Source of the DNA: HGM04593 sp045647885
Lineage (GTDB): Bacteria; Bacteroidota; Bacteroidia; Bacteroidales; Bacteroidaceae
Assembly: GCA_045647885.1 (NCBI GenBank)
Contig: JAZRMX010000033.1
Span: 1 to 21,282, forward strand
DNA length: 21,282 bases
Direction of reading: 5' to 3'
Positions within the stretch are counted from its first letter, which is position 1; every line of letters begins with the position of its first letter. The notes below the pieces were generated by a model, which made no database searches, had not been told where the DNA came from, and saw nothing but the letters and a program-made list of their open reading frames with translations. Of this stretch, positions 7,515-14,642 are shown piece by piece. The position numbers were made by a program, and so were the translations under genes.

Positions 7515-8723
7515 TTACATTTTCTGATCAAGGTGTTTGCCTTTTTCTTCGTGTTCGAAGTTTGGAATGAAACGCTTGATAGCTTTCACTACATCCTCTT
7601 TTGTAAACTTGGGGTTTGCGAAGATCTCCTCTATCTCTGTGAAGAATGTCTCAACCTCGTTCATTGGACGGCGACTGGTCTCCTCAATTACGCCAAGGCT
7701 CATAAAACGTTCCATGTTGATTTTCTCGCCGGGGATGTAGAATTCTTCGTATGCCTTTTCACCGGTTGTGTCGCTCTTGAAATATACTACGGGGTATTTA
7801 TTTGTCTCGTACGACATTTCGCTTGCATATTTTTTTGCTTCATCGTCGTTGTTACATAGGATTTTCTCACAACCAATGCTCTCGACATATTTGTCACAGA
7901 TACTTGAGAATGTAAGCATTTGGTCCTCGCCCAATTTGGGAAAGAATATTTCACCATTTTTACCGAGTATGCAAGCAAGCATACAAATTTGTCCACTCTC
8001 CTCTAGTGATACAAAGTAACGCTTTACATCGCTAGGGGCAGCAAGTGGTTGTTTCTTATTTACACGCTCCATCCATCCTGCTGGTAATGAGCCATTTGAG
8101 AACGCGACATTGGCAAAACGTGCAGTTGTTACCTTAAACTTGTCTGTGTAGGCAAGAATGAGGTCTTCCATAATGCGTTTGCTGGCACCCATAATATTTA
8201 CAGGGTTTGCGGCTTTATCGGTAGATACGCAGAAGAAATGTTTGGGCGGGTAAACACATAGTAGGTCCATAAATTTCTTTGCTTTTATATCATTGTTCTC
8301 AATGAGTGCTTGTACCGAGTATTTGTCTTTTTCGCTACGTACATGTTTGTGTGCTGAAAAGTTTGCTACGATGTCAAAGCCTTTTTCTTCATGGAAGATG
8401 CGTTCAAATATAGGGTCTGCGAAATTTAGTGTATATGTTCTGTATTCTTGGGGTACATACATATCATATGTTGAACGTATATCGCGTGTTAATTCGGCTA
8501 AGCCATTTTCGTTTAAGTCGATAACTATTAGTTTTGATGGCTTGAAGGGTAATATTGCTCTTATATAGGAGGAACCTATTGAACCTGCTCCACCTATGAC
8601 GCAGACACTCTTTCCTTCTATCTCTTTTTTTAGTGTTTCACGATTTGCCTCAATGTCGCCGGCAAACATACTTTTGGGTCGGAATGTAACATTATCCGAA
8701 ATAAATTTGTACAAGTTAAACAT
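7515..8723 (-). CDS. Nucleotide-sugar 4,6-dehydratase (CapD/PglF soluble type)
   Basis: The 402-residue protein is a short-chain dehydrogenase of the polysaccharide-biosynthesis (CapD/FlaA1/PglF) branch. CVIGGAGSIGSS (41-52) is the NAD(P)-binding glycine motif, and IDLNENGL (68-75) is the end of the second Rossmann strand. NFSAHKHV (121-128) and VSTDKAANPVNIMGASK (166-182) form the active site. As in PglF-like enzymes, the usual tyrosine of the YxxxK pair is methionine (M178 with K182), with D169 and K170 in the catalytic group. No membrane helices precede the domain, unlike full-length PglF or CapD. The likely reaction is UDP-GlcNAc (or a related sugar nucleotide) to its 4-keto-6-deoxy form. 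It precedes the aminotransferase in transcription, as expected for a two-step amino-sugar branch. Confidence 0.87.
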   Translation of the reverse strand: MFNLYKFISDNVTFRPKSMFAGDIEANRETLKKEIEGKSVCVIGGAGSIGSSYIRAILPFKPSKLIVIDLNENGLAELTRDIRSTYDMYVPQEYRTYTLNFADPIFERIFHEEKGFDIVANFSAHKHVRSEKDKYSVQALIENNDIKAKKFMDLLCVYPPKHFFCVSTDKAANPVNIMGASKRIMEDLILAYTDKFKVTTARFANVAFSNGSLPAGWMERVNKKQPLAAPSDVKRYFVSLEESGQICMLACILGKNGEIFFPKLGEDQMLTFSSICDKYVESIGCEKILCNNDDEAKKYASEMSYETNKYPVVYFKSDTTGEKAYEEFYIPGEKINMERFMSLGVIEETSRRPMNEVETFFTEIEEIFANPKFTKEDVVKAIKRFIPNFEHEEKGKHLDQKM

Positions 8724-8754
8724 ATTATATTGCGTTTATAGTTCTCTTTTTTGT

Positions 8755-8887
8755 GTTCCCACAGGCACGGTCAGGCACCTGTGGGTGGGGGTGTTGCTTT
8801 TGTGTAGTGTGTTCTATTTTCCCCAGGTTCTTGTATTGGGCAGACACATCGGTCTGCCCCTACATGGGTGCTGCGTGGTGCTTTTTC
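8755..8887 (-). repeat. Composite palindromic repeat, copy A
   Basis: This element fills the gap between the nuclease stop (8890) and the dehydratase start (8723). It has two palindromes. The first has arms CCCACAGG (8758-8765) and CCTGTGGG (8778-8785). The second has arms GGGCAGAC (8838-8845) and GTCTGCCC (8852-8859) around ACATCG. A linker of about 52 bases joins them. The 116 bases from 8755 align without gaps to 10003-10118, with eight mismatches by my count. It gives short overlapping open frames on both strands, but these translate the repeat and should not be annotated as genes. Confidence 0.9.
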
Positions 8888-8889
8888 TA

Positions 8890-9939
8890 CTATTCTTGTT
8901 GTAGTCGGAAAAAGTCTTTTTGTAGTTCTATTTCTCGTTTGAGTTCTTCTTCGCTCGGCATATATAACATATATTTTGATGCAAATAGCCTGTCGTTGTC
9001 GTGAAGAACCGAATAGCGTGCAATGTCGTTGTCTGTTTCGGAGCATAGGAGAATACCAATTGTAGGGTTGTCTTCTTCCCTTCTTATATGCTCATCGTAC
9101 ATTCTTAAATACATATCCATTTGCCCCACATCTTGATGTGTGATTGTTGTTGTCTTTAAATCTATTAGAACAAAACATTTAAGGATGTAGTTGTAAAATA
9201 CCAAATCGATAAAATAGTCTTTCTTTTCGGTGCGTATTAATCTTTGGCGGGCAACAAATGAGAAGCCTTTACCTAATTCCAATAGAAATTTTTGAATATG
9301 TGTTATGATTGATGTCTCAAGTTTGCTTTCTGTGAAATCGGAGTTGGGGGATAAACCTAAAAATTCTGCAACAACAGGATTTTTAATAAATTCCAATTTG
9401 TCTTGTTGGTATGGTGTAGTGATTTGTCGCATTTCTTCTTGCACTATTTCTTTGTTTTGTGATTGCAACAAGCGATAGTAGTATTGTGATGCGATGTTTC
9501 GGTCGAGTGTTCTTACACTCCACATTTGTTCAGATGCTTCTTTTAGGTACCAATCTCTGGCAGTTTGGTCGGTAACTCTTAACAGGGCTCGGTAATGTGT
9601 CCAAGATAGTATTCGCGATTTTCCACTCGGTGCGTGGAAAATGTCGGGAAAGAACTTATAAAACTGAATAAATTGATATAAATTGCTTTTAGTAAATCCT
9701 TTGCCGTATATGTCTGTAAGGTGTTCTGCAAGTTTCTTTATTATTTCTTTGCCATATTCGGCTCTGTTCCCGTTTTGTAGTTCTTCGTCTGTAATACGTT
9801 TTCCTAACATCCAATTGCGTTGTATCATAGCTGTATTTACAGCTTGATATGCGTATTTTTGTGTTTGTTCAATGATGTTTTGTGCATCCTTGAAAATATC
9901 TCCTGTGTTTTCGGTATTATGAATCTGTATTTGTTCCAT
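8890..9939 (-). CDS. DUF1016/YhcG-family PDDEXK nuclease
   Basis: The 349-residue protein matches the YhcG family in length and plan. An N-terminal helical domain (about 15-165) includes RNWMLGKRI and EYGKEIIKKLAEHL, then KGFTKSNLYQFIQFY and ILSWTHYRALL, which look DNA-binding. A C-terminal PDDEXK nuclease fold (about 180-345) follows. The candidate catalytic set is E208, D245 in FIDLVFYN, D260-x-K262 in VLIDLKT, and Q273 in QDVGQMDMY. The second acidic residue is Asp rather than Glu, which the fold tolerates. It has no evident role in sugar chemistry, yet it lies inside the capsule cluster on the same strand. It is bounded by palindromic repeat copies A and B. Family proteins are often seen in variable regions and near restriction or mobile functions. 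The target DNA and biological role are unknown. Confidence 0.88.
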   Translation of the reverse strand: MEQIQIHNTENTGDIFKDAQNIIEQTQKYAYQAVNTAMIQRNWMLGKRITDEELQNGNRAEYGKEIIKKLAEHLTDIYGKGFTKSNLYQFIQFYKFFPDIFHAPSGKSRILSWTHYRALLRVTDQTARDWYLKEASEQMWSVRTLDRNIASQYYYRLLQSQNKEIVQEEMRQITTPYQQDKLEFIKNPVVAEFLGLSPNSDFTESKLETSIITHIQKFLLELGKGFSFVARQRLIRTEKKDYFIDLVFYNYILKCFVLIDLKTTTITHQDVGQMDMYLRMYDEHIRREEDNPTIGILLCSETDNDIARYSVLHDNDRLFASKYMLYMPSEEELKREIELQKDFFRLQQE

Positions 9940-10002
9940 AATGAAAAAAGGCGTTGCAGTCGAAGTTCGTATTACCTATATATTCTTTTGCTTTTCTTTC
10001 TT

Positions 10003-10364
10003 GTTCCCGCAGGCACGGTCAAGCGCCTGTGGGTGGGGGTGTTGCTTTTGTATAGTGTGTTCTATTTTCCCCCGGTTCTTGTATTGGGCAGGCACATCGG
10101 TCAGCCCCTACACGGGTGTTACTTTTTTTTATTGGGCAGACACATCGGTCTGCCCCTACACGGGTGTTGCTTTTTTTTATTGGGCAGACACATCGGTCAG
10201 CCCCTACACGGGTGTTACTTTTTTTTATTGGGCAGACACATCGGTCAGCCCCTACACGGGTGTTTGCTTTTTTATTGGGCGGGCACATCGGTCTGCCCCT
10301 ACACGGGTGTTACTTTTTTTTATTGGGCGGGCGCATTGGTCTGCCCCTACACGGGTGTTTGCTT
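10003..10364 (-). repeat. Composite palindromic repeat, copy B (expanded)
   Basis: This is the same element as copy A, with its second palindrome multiplied. The head palindrome is CCCGCAGG (10006-10013) with CCTGTGGG (10026-10033), which has one G/T mismatch. The linker up to about 10082 matches copy A apart from two mismatches. The rest is the tandem array described separately. On the transcribed strand the element begins five bases after the acetyltransferase stop (10370-10372) and ends 63 bases before the nuclease start. Long open frames across it on both strands arise because most units are 48 bases, a multiple of three. They are not credible genes. Confidence 0.9.
10083..10364. repeat. 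Six-unit tandem array of 47-48 base hairpin repeats
   Basis: Units start with ATTGGGC at 10083, 10131, 10179, 10227, 10274 and 10322. Each holds a GGGCRGRC left arm, a six-base spacer, a right arm (GTCTGCCC in units 2, 5 and 6; GTCAGCCC in units 1, 3 and 4), then CCTACACGGGTG-like sequence and a T-run. Unit 2 has a perfect 8-base stem. Units 5 and 6 (GGGCGGGC with GTCTGCCC) keep pairing only through G/T wobbles on the plus strand. Unit 4 is one base shorter, and unit 6 loses its T-run at the array end. There are no unique spacers, so this is not CRISPR. Confidence 0.92.
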
Positions 10365-10369
10365 GCCGG

Positions 10370-10969
10370 CTAATCTATCTTTTTAATGAACCTTGCGGGG
10401 TTACCGCCCCATATTTCGCCTGCAGGAATATCGCAGGTTACCACGCTGCCTGCTGCGACTATTGATTTGTCACCAATTTTCACTCCTTTGCCAATAATGC
10501 ATCGCGCTCCAATGAATACATAGTTACCAATGTATATGGGTGCGGTTTTTGCGTTAAGTATTTCGGTTTTTCTGTCTCCTCTGTCCTCCCAGTTGGTGCT
10601 GTGGAAGTTGGTGTCGAAGATTATGGTTCTTGAACCAATGTTCACGTGGTCGCCAATCTCTATGCGGTTATAACAGTGTAGCAATATATTTGAGAAACCG
10701 GAATAGTTTCCTATCTTGAGTTCGGCTCCGGGCTGCACAAAGAGTTTGCTGCATCCGAAATCGATGCTGTCCTGGGGGGCGCTGCGGCATATAAAGCCTT
10801 TGCCTATGGTTGCTTTGCCTTTGATTTCTATAAGGGTGTAGCCATAGAATTTTATGTCGTCACAGAAATTGGCTTTTGCCTGTTTTAGCAGGTATTTTGC
10901 TGTTTCCTGGTGAATGAGGCGTGAAATCTTATATGCAAACTTCTTGTATAATAAATATATGCGTATCAT
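10370..10969 (-). CDS. Left-handed beta-helix acetyltransferase (LacA/WcaF-like)
   Basis: The 199 residues have a helical N-terminus (about 1-45) and a hexapeptide-repeat beta-helix to the end. Visible rungs include IKGKATIGKGFICR, VQPGAELKIGNYSG and IEIGDHVNIGSRTIIFD. DTNFHSTNW (about residue 120) carries the histidine expected to act as general base, and WGGNPARFIKK is the classic terminal cap. This family O-acetylates sugars with acetyl-CoA in the cytoplasm, and several capsule loci carry such a gene. It is 71 bases after the membrane acyltransferase and is followed at once by repeat copy B. The target hydroxyl group and sugar are unknown. Confidence 0.87.
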   Translation of the reverse strand: MIRIYLLYKKFAYKISRLIHQETAKYLLKQAKANFCDDIKFYGYTLIEIKGKATIGKGFICRSAPQDSIDFGCSKLFVQPGAELKIGNYSGFSNILLHCYNRIEIGDHVNIGSRTIIFDTNFHSTNWEDRGDRKTEILNAKTAPIYIGNYVFIGARCIIGKGVKIGDKSIVAAGSVVTCDIPAGEIWGGNPARFIKKID

Positions 10970-11040
10970 AAGTGTTTGTTGTTTCGGAGTCTTGTTGTTT
11001 ATTGTGGGGCAATGTGCCTGTTGTGTTCGTTTGTGGTTTT

Positions 11041-12006
11041 TTAGTTTCCCAATAGAATTTTAGATGCCTGTTTGTTCTTTTCAATTATTCGGGCAAATAT
11101 GTATATGATATACATTTGTACTATGGCAAATATGATTGCTGCTATGTCCAACAGTAATGGGGATGTGATGCCGGCATTTATGGATGATAGAATTTCTCTT
11201 GTAATTCCATTTATAACAGTTGTCATTGTGTAAAAGACGAGTGTGTATTTGCCGTATTTTGATATTCCTTGTATGAATGCTGTGTGGTCATATTTCTTGG
11301 CTATAAGGAAAATGAATGTGGAACCTGTGATTCCTATAGCAAGTCTAATTATGAATGAGAGGACCATTTCGCTGTTGAGGTCTAAAACATTCAGGGGTGA
11401 TATGTATACTGTATGCTCCAATCTCCAACAGAATGTGTACAATGCCAGAAATGCTGCTCCAAAAAGTATTGCGTAAGTAAAATTCATTCTGTCAATGCAT
11501 TTCCTCAGCAGGTAACCGTAAATGAGGAACGGGAACATGTAGTTGGTATGTGATATTGTTGATAATGGTATTGCCAGAACTGCCAATAATGAAACTATGA
11601 TGAGCGTGGTGTTGTTCTTTATGAATACCGATATAAGCTTTATTGTTACCAATGAAAAGAAGAGGGATGCCAGGTACCAATAGATGAATAACAGTCCTTT
11701 TATTTTGGGTACGTGCATGGAGGTGATGCAGTGGATGACTATCCACGCAAACATTGGTATTATTAACCTTGAGAATTTATTGTGGATATATTCCTTTAGG
11801 GGGGTGGCTCTTATCTTGTCGAAATTGAGAACAAAACCGCTTGCAATCATAAACAGTGGCATATGTGTTGCAATGAAAAAGTCGTTCGGTATTATCTTCT
11901 CGGGAAACATTTGAATAGACAAACTCTGCGCGCAATGTTCTATTGTTACAATGAACATTGCAAGTATTTTAATAAAATCGAGGTATGCTATTCTTTTCTT
12001 TTCCAT
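11041..12006 (-). CDS. Membrane acyltransferase, family 3
   Basis: The 321-residue protein opens with RIAYLDFIKILAMFIVTIEHCAQ, the signature of acyltransferase-3 (OafA/NodX/WcaH-like) proteins. The histidine near residue 23 is the presumed catalytic residue. Hydrophobic stretches recur throughout (for example about 45-60, 85-115, 130-150, 160-200 and 230-300), which suits an inner-membrane protein of around ten helices. FSRLIIPMFAWIVI follows the conserved pattern after helix 2. The family transfers acetyl or other short acyl groups to polysaccharide or lipid-linked sugars. It lies between WecC (separated by repeat copy C) and the soluble acetyltransferase, so the cluster probably installs at least two distinct acyl groups. 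Confidence 0.87.
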   Translation of the reverse strand: MEKKRIAYLDFIKILAMFIVTIEHCAQSLSIQMFPEKIIPNDFFIATHMPLFMIASGFVLNFDKIRATPLKEYIHNKFSRLIIPMFAWIVIHCITSMHVPKIKGLLFIYWYLASLFFSLVTIKLISVFIKNNTTLIIVSLLAVLAIPLSTISHTNYMFPFLIYGYLLRKCIDRMNFTYAILFGAAFLALYTFCWRLEHTVYISPLNVLDLNSEMVLSFIIRLAIGITGSTFIFLIAKKYDHTAFIQGISKYGKYTLVFYTMTTVINGITREILSSINAGITSPLLLDIAAIIFAIVQMYIIYIFARIIEKNKQASKILLGN

Positions 12007-12101
12007 TGTTGTTTGAAGTGTTGTCGGTTGGTTTGCGTGTGGGATTATGTTGTTTTCTGCTGCTTGTTTTGTTGTCCTTTAAATGTTTTAAATGTTTTTT
12101 T

Positions 12102-12190
12102 GTTCCCACAGGCACGGTCAGGCACCTGTGGGTGGGGAGTGTTTCCCCCGGTTTTTGTATTGGGCAGACACAACGGTCTGCCCCTACGGT
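12102..12190 (-). repeat. Composite palindromic repeat, copy C (shortened)
   Basis: This third copy lies between wecC (stop at 12200) and the acyltransferase (start at 12006). Its first 36 bases match copy A exactly, including arms CCCACAGG (12105-12112) and CCTGTGGG (12125-12132). The linker is about 23 bases shorter than in A and B. The second palindrome is intact: GGGCAGAC (12162-12169) and GTCTGCCC (12176-12183), here around ACAACG. Its orientation is the same as A and B. Confidence 0.9.
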
Positions 12191-12199
12191 TGTTGTTTG

Positions 12200-13405
12200 T
12201 TACTTCTTGTAGATACCGCAGAAGTCGAGGATAATCTTGTTGTCGTCCCAGGGGAGTGTCTTGAACTCGTTGTGGGCGGTGAGCATGACCACAATGTCGG
12301 CTGCCTCAAATGCCTCTTTGTAGGGGGTGAGCTTGAATTGCTTGTGCTCTGCTACGTTGGGCTCTACAATTAGTATGTCGGCGTTGTTGCACATCTGCAT
12401 TACTTTGCCTACAATCTGTTTTGAGGGGCTCTCGCGAAGGTCGTCGATATTGGGTTTGAAGGCAAGGCCCATCATTGCTACTGTGGGTTTGTAGCCGTTC
12501 TTCAATTCGAACTCGAGCATTGTGCTCTTTACCTTCTCGGCACACCAGAAACTCTTGTAGTTGTTTATGTCGCGTGCCATTGCAATGATTTTGCTCTCGA
12601 CAGGGTAGTCGGCAGTGATGAAGTAGGGGTCTACTGCGATACAGTGGCCACCTACGCCGCAACCGGGCTGGAGTATGTTTACACGGGGGTGCTTGTTGGC
12701 AAGTTCGATGAGCTCCCATACGTTGATACCGGCCTTGTCGCAGATGAGTGAGAGCTCGTTGGCAAAGGCAATTTGTACGTCGCGGCTGCTGTTTTCGGTG
12801 AGCTTGCACATTTCGGCTGTGCGGCAGTTGGTCTTGTGGAGCTTGCCTTGAACGAATTGTGAGTAGAACTCAATGGCTTTGTCGGTGCTCTCGGGTGTGA
12901 GACCGCCGAGTACGCGGTCGTTGTGCACGAGCTCGTAGATTACGTTACCGGGGAGTACGCGCTCGGGGCAGTAGGCAATGTAGATTTTGTCTTTAAGCTC
13001 GGGGCGCTCGGTGAAGATGATGTTTGCCATCATCTCGGTGGTGCCGATGGGTGAGGTGCTCTCGATTACATATAGGTCGCCCTCTTTGAGAAGGGGGAGT
13101 ACGGCGCGTGTGGCTGCCTCAACGTACGATACATCGGGCTGGTGGTCGCCTTTGAAGGGGGTGGGGACAACCATAAAGTAGGCGTCGCTCTCCTGAGGTG
13201 TGGTGTAGGCTTTGAACTTGCCTGCTGCGAGAACTTCCTGCAACATCTCCTCCATACCGGGCTCAATGATGTGGAGCTTGCCTTGGTTGGTAACTTCAAC
13301 AACTTTGGGGTTGATGTCGACACCCACGACGTCAACGCCGTGCTTCGCTGCAATAATTGCTGTGGGGAGGCCTATGTAGCCGAGTCCCATAAAACATGCT
13401 TTCAT
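12200..13405 (-). CDS. wecC: UDP-N-acetyl-D-mannosamine dehydrogenase
   Basis: The 401-residue protein has the NAD-binding start CFMGLGYIGLPTA (4-16), the substrate loop ESTSPIGTTE (115-124) and CPERVLPGN (146-154). The catalytic segment PGCGVGGHCIAVDP (247-260) carries the active cysteine, C255. PERVLPG and GGHCIAVDP are the forms typical of ManNAc dehydrogenases rather than UDP-glucose dehydrogenase. It oxidises UDP-ManNAc to UDP-ManNAcA with two NAD+. The preceding gene, the 2-epimerase (31-base gap), makes its substrate. UDP-ManNAcA is a common precursor of acidic capsule residues. The length is normal and the frame intact. Confidence 0.92.
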   Translation of the reverse strand: MKACFMGLGYIGLPTAIIAAKHGVDVVGVDINPKVVEVTNQGKLHIIEPGMEEMLQEVLAAGKFKAYTTPQESDAYFMVVPTPFKGDHQPDVSYVEAATRAVLPLLKEGDLYVIESTSPIGTTEMMANIIFTERPELKDKIYIAYCPERVLPGNVIYELVHNDRVLGGLTPESTDKAIEFYSQFVQGKLHKTNCRTAEMCKLTENSSRDVQIAFANELSLICDKAGINVWELIELANKHPRVNILQPGCGVGGHCIAVDPYFITADYPVESKIIAMARDINNYKSFWCAEKVKSTMLEFELKNGYKPTVAMMGLAFKPNIDDLRESPSKQIVGKVMQMCNNADILIVEPNVAEHKQFKLTPYKEAFEAADIVVMLTAHNEFKTLPWDDNKIILDFCGIYKK

Positions 13406-13436
13406 TGTCTGTGATTTTATAAGGTTATTTATTGTG

Positions 13437-14591
13437 TTATTTGCTTAATGTTTCCACGATGCGGCCGCAGGCTTTTCCATCGCCATAAGGGTTTACGGCG
13501 TGGCTCATGGTGTTGTAGTGGGCCTGGTCGTCGAGCAGGTGTGATACTTCATCGACAATCTTCTGGTAGTTTGTGCCGACGAGTTTCACGGTGCCGGCTG
13601 CGAGGGCTTCGGGGCGCTCGGTGGTGTCGCGCATCACAAGCACGGGCTTGCCCAGGCCGGGTGCCTCTTCCTGTATACCGCCGCTGTCGGTGAGTACGAT
13701 GGTGCTCTGTTCCATAAGGTATACGAATTCGAGATACTCGAGGGGCTCAATGAAGAACATGTTGCCTAGGTTGGAGAGGTCTTCGCCGAATACTTCGTGT
13801 ATGGGCTTACGCACGTTGGGGTTGAGGTGCATGGGGTATACGAAATCGACCTCGGGGTATTTTTGTGTGAGGTCGCGTATGGCGGTACACATGTTTATGA
13901 AGCCGTCGCCGAAGTTTTCGCGGCGGTGGCCGGTGATGAGTACGAGTTTCTTGCCGTCTTTGAGGCGTTCTACATTGTAGCCGTTCTTGGCGAGGATGTT
14001 CTTGAGTGTTGTGTTGAGTTCTTTGTCCTCTTTTATTTTATTTACTACGATGTGCAGGGCGTCGATAACGGTGTTGCCGGTTACGGTGATTTTTTCGTCT
14101 TCCACGGCTTCGCGCAAGAGGTTCTCGCGGCTGAGGGCGGTGGGGGCGAAGTTGTATGTTGCAATGCGGCCGGTTATCTGGCGGTTCATCTCCTCGGGCC
14201 AGGGGCTGTAGATGTTATGGGTGCGCAAGCCTGCCTCGACGTGGCCTACGGGTATCTGCTGGTAGAAGGCTGCAAGGGCTGCTGCGGTGCTGGTGGTGGT
14301 GTCGCCGTGTACCAACACAACATCGGGCTGGGCCTCTTTGAGTACATCGCGCATACCTACGAGTACGCGGGCGGTGACATCGTAAAGGTCTTGCCCTTGT
14401 TTCATTATGTTGAGGTCATAGTCGGGGGTTATCTCGAAGAGTTGGAGTACCTGGTCGAGCATCTGGCGGTGCTGGCCGGTAACGCATACTACGGTTTTGA
14501 ATGTGTCGGTGTGCTTTTGGAATTCCTTTACCAATGGTGCCATCTTTATGGCTTCGGGGCGGGTTCCAAACACGAGCATTACTGTCTTCAT
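13437..14591 (-). CDS. wecB: UDP-N-acetylglucosamine 2-epimerase (non-hydrolysing)
   Basis: The 384-residue length is that of the family. FGTRPEAIKMAPL (8-20) is the characteristic start. VHGDTTTSTAAA (94-105) and HVEAGLRT (117-124) hold the catalytic acidic and histidine residues. PEEMNRQI (132-139) and TDSGGIQEEAPGLGKP in the C-terminal half bind the UDP moiety. It interconverts UDP-GlcNAc and UDP-ManNAc in the cytoplasm, and its partner dehydrogenase WecC follows 31 bases downstream. It could in principle belong to the MnaA branch that serves other pathways, but the pairing with WecC makes ManNAcA supply the best reading. Confidence 0.93.
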   Translation of the reverse strand: MKTVMLVFGTRPEAIKMAPLVKEFQKHTDTFKTVVCVTGQHRQMLDQVLQLFEITPDYDLNIMKQGQDLYDVTARVLVGMRDVLKEAQPDVVLVHGDTTTSTAAALAAFYQQIPVGHVEAGLRTHNIYSPWPEEMNRQITGRIATYNFAPTALSRENLLREAVEDEKITVTGNTVIDALHIVVNKIKEDKELNTTLKNILAKNGYNVERLKDGKKLVLITGHRRENFGDGFINMCTAIRDLTQKYPEVDFVYPMHLNPNVRKPIHEVFGEDLSNLGNMFFIEPLEYLEFVYLMEQSTIVLTDSGGIQEEAPGLGKPVLVMRDTTERPEALAAGTVKLVGTNYQKIVDEVSHLLDDQAHYNTMSHAVNPYGDGKACGRIVETLSK

Positions 14592-14642
14592 TGTCTGTAT
14601 ATGTTATTTGTTATTGTATTTACTCCTTGTTATATATAGCGT

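Noticed and set aside
10083..10364. CRISPR array.
   Set aside because: Units are nearly identical throughout, with no unique spacers, and no cas genes are present.
10083..10364. Series of intrinsic terminators on the plus strand (hairpin plus T-run in each unit).
   Set aside because: The T-run begins roughly 15 bases after the GC stem, and there is no plus-strand gene for it to terminate. On the transcribed strand no U-run follows the stem.
8755..10364. Insertion sequence or transposon with the nuclease as cargo.
   Set aside because: No transposase is encoded. The flanking repeats are direct rather than inverted, no target duplication is apparent, and a third copy lies elsewhere without the gene.
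9941..10465. Long open frames on both strands across the repeat array (up to about 188 codons), giving proteins with repeated GADRCVCP-like or LPLHGC-like motifs.
   Set aside because: They translate the 48-base repeat, a multiple of three, and run into neighbouring genes. Composition is abnormal and the same motif recurs at copies A and C. They are artefacts of the repeat.
7324..12199. Internal promoters in the cluster gaps.
   Set aside because: No minus-strand TAnnTTTG box (CAAAnnTA on the plus strand) was found in the gaps at 7324-7514, 8724-8754, 9940-10002, 10970-11040 or 12007-12101.
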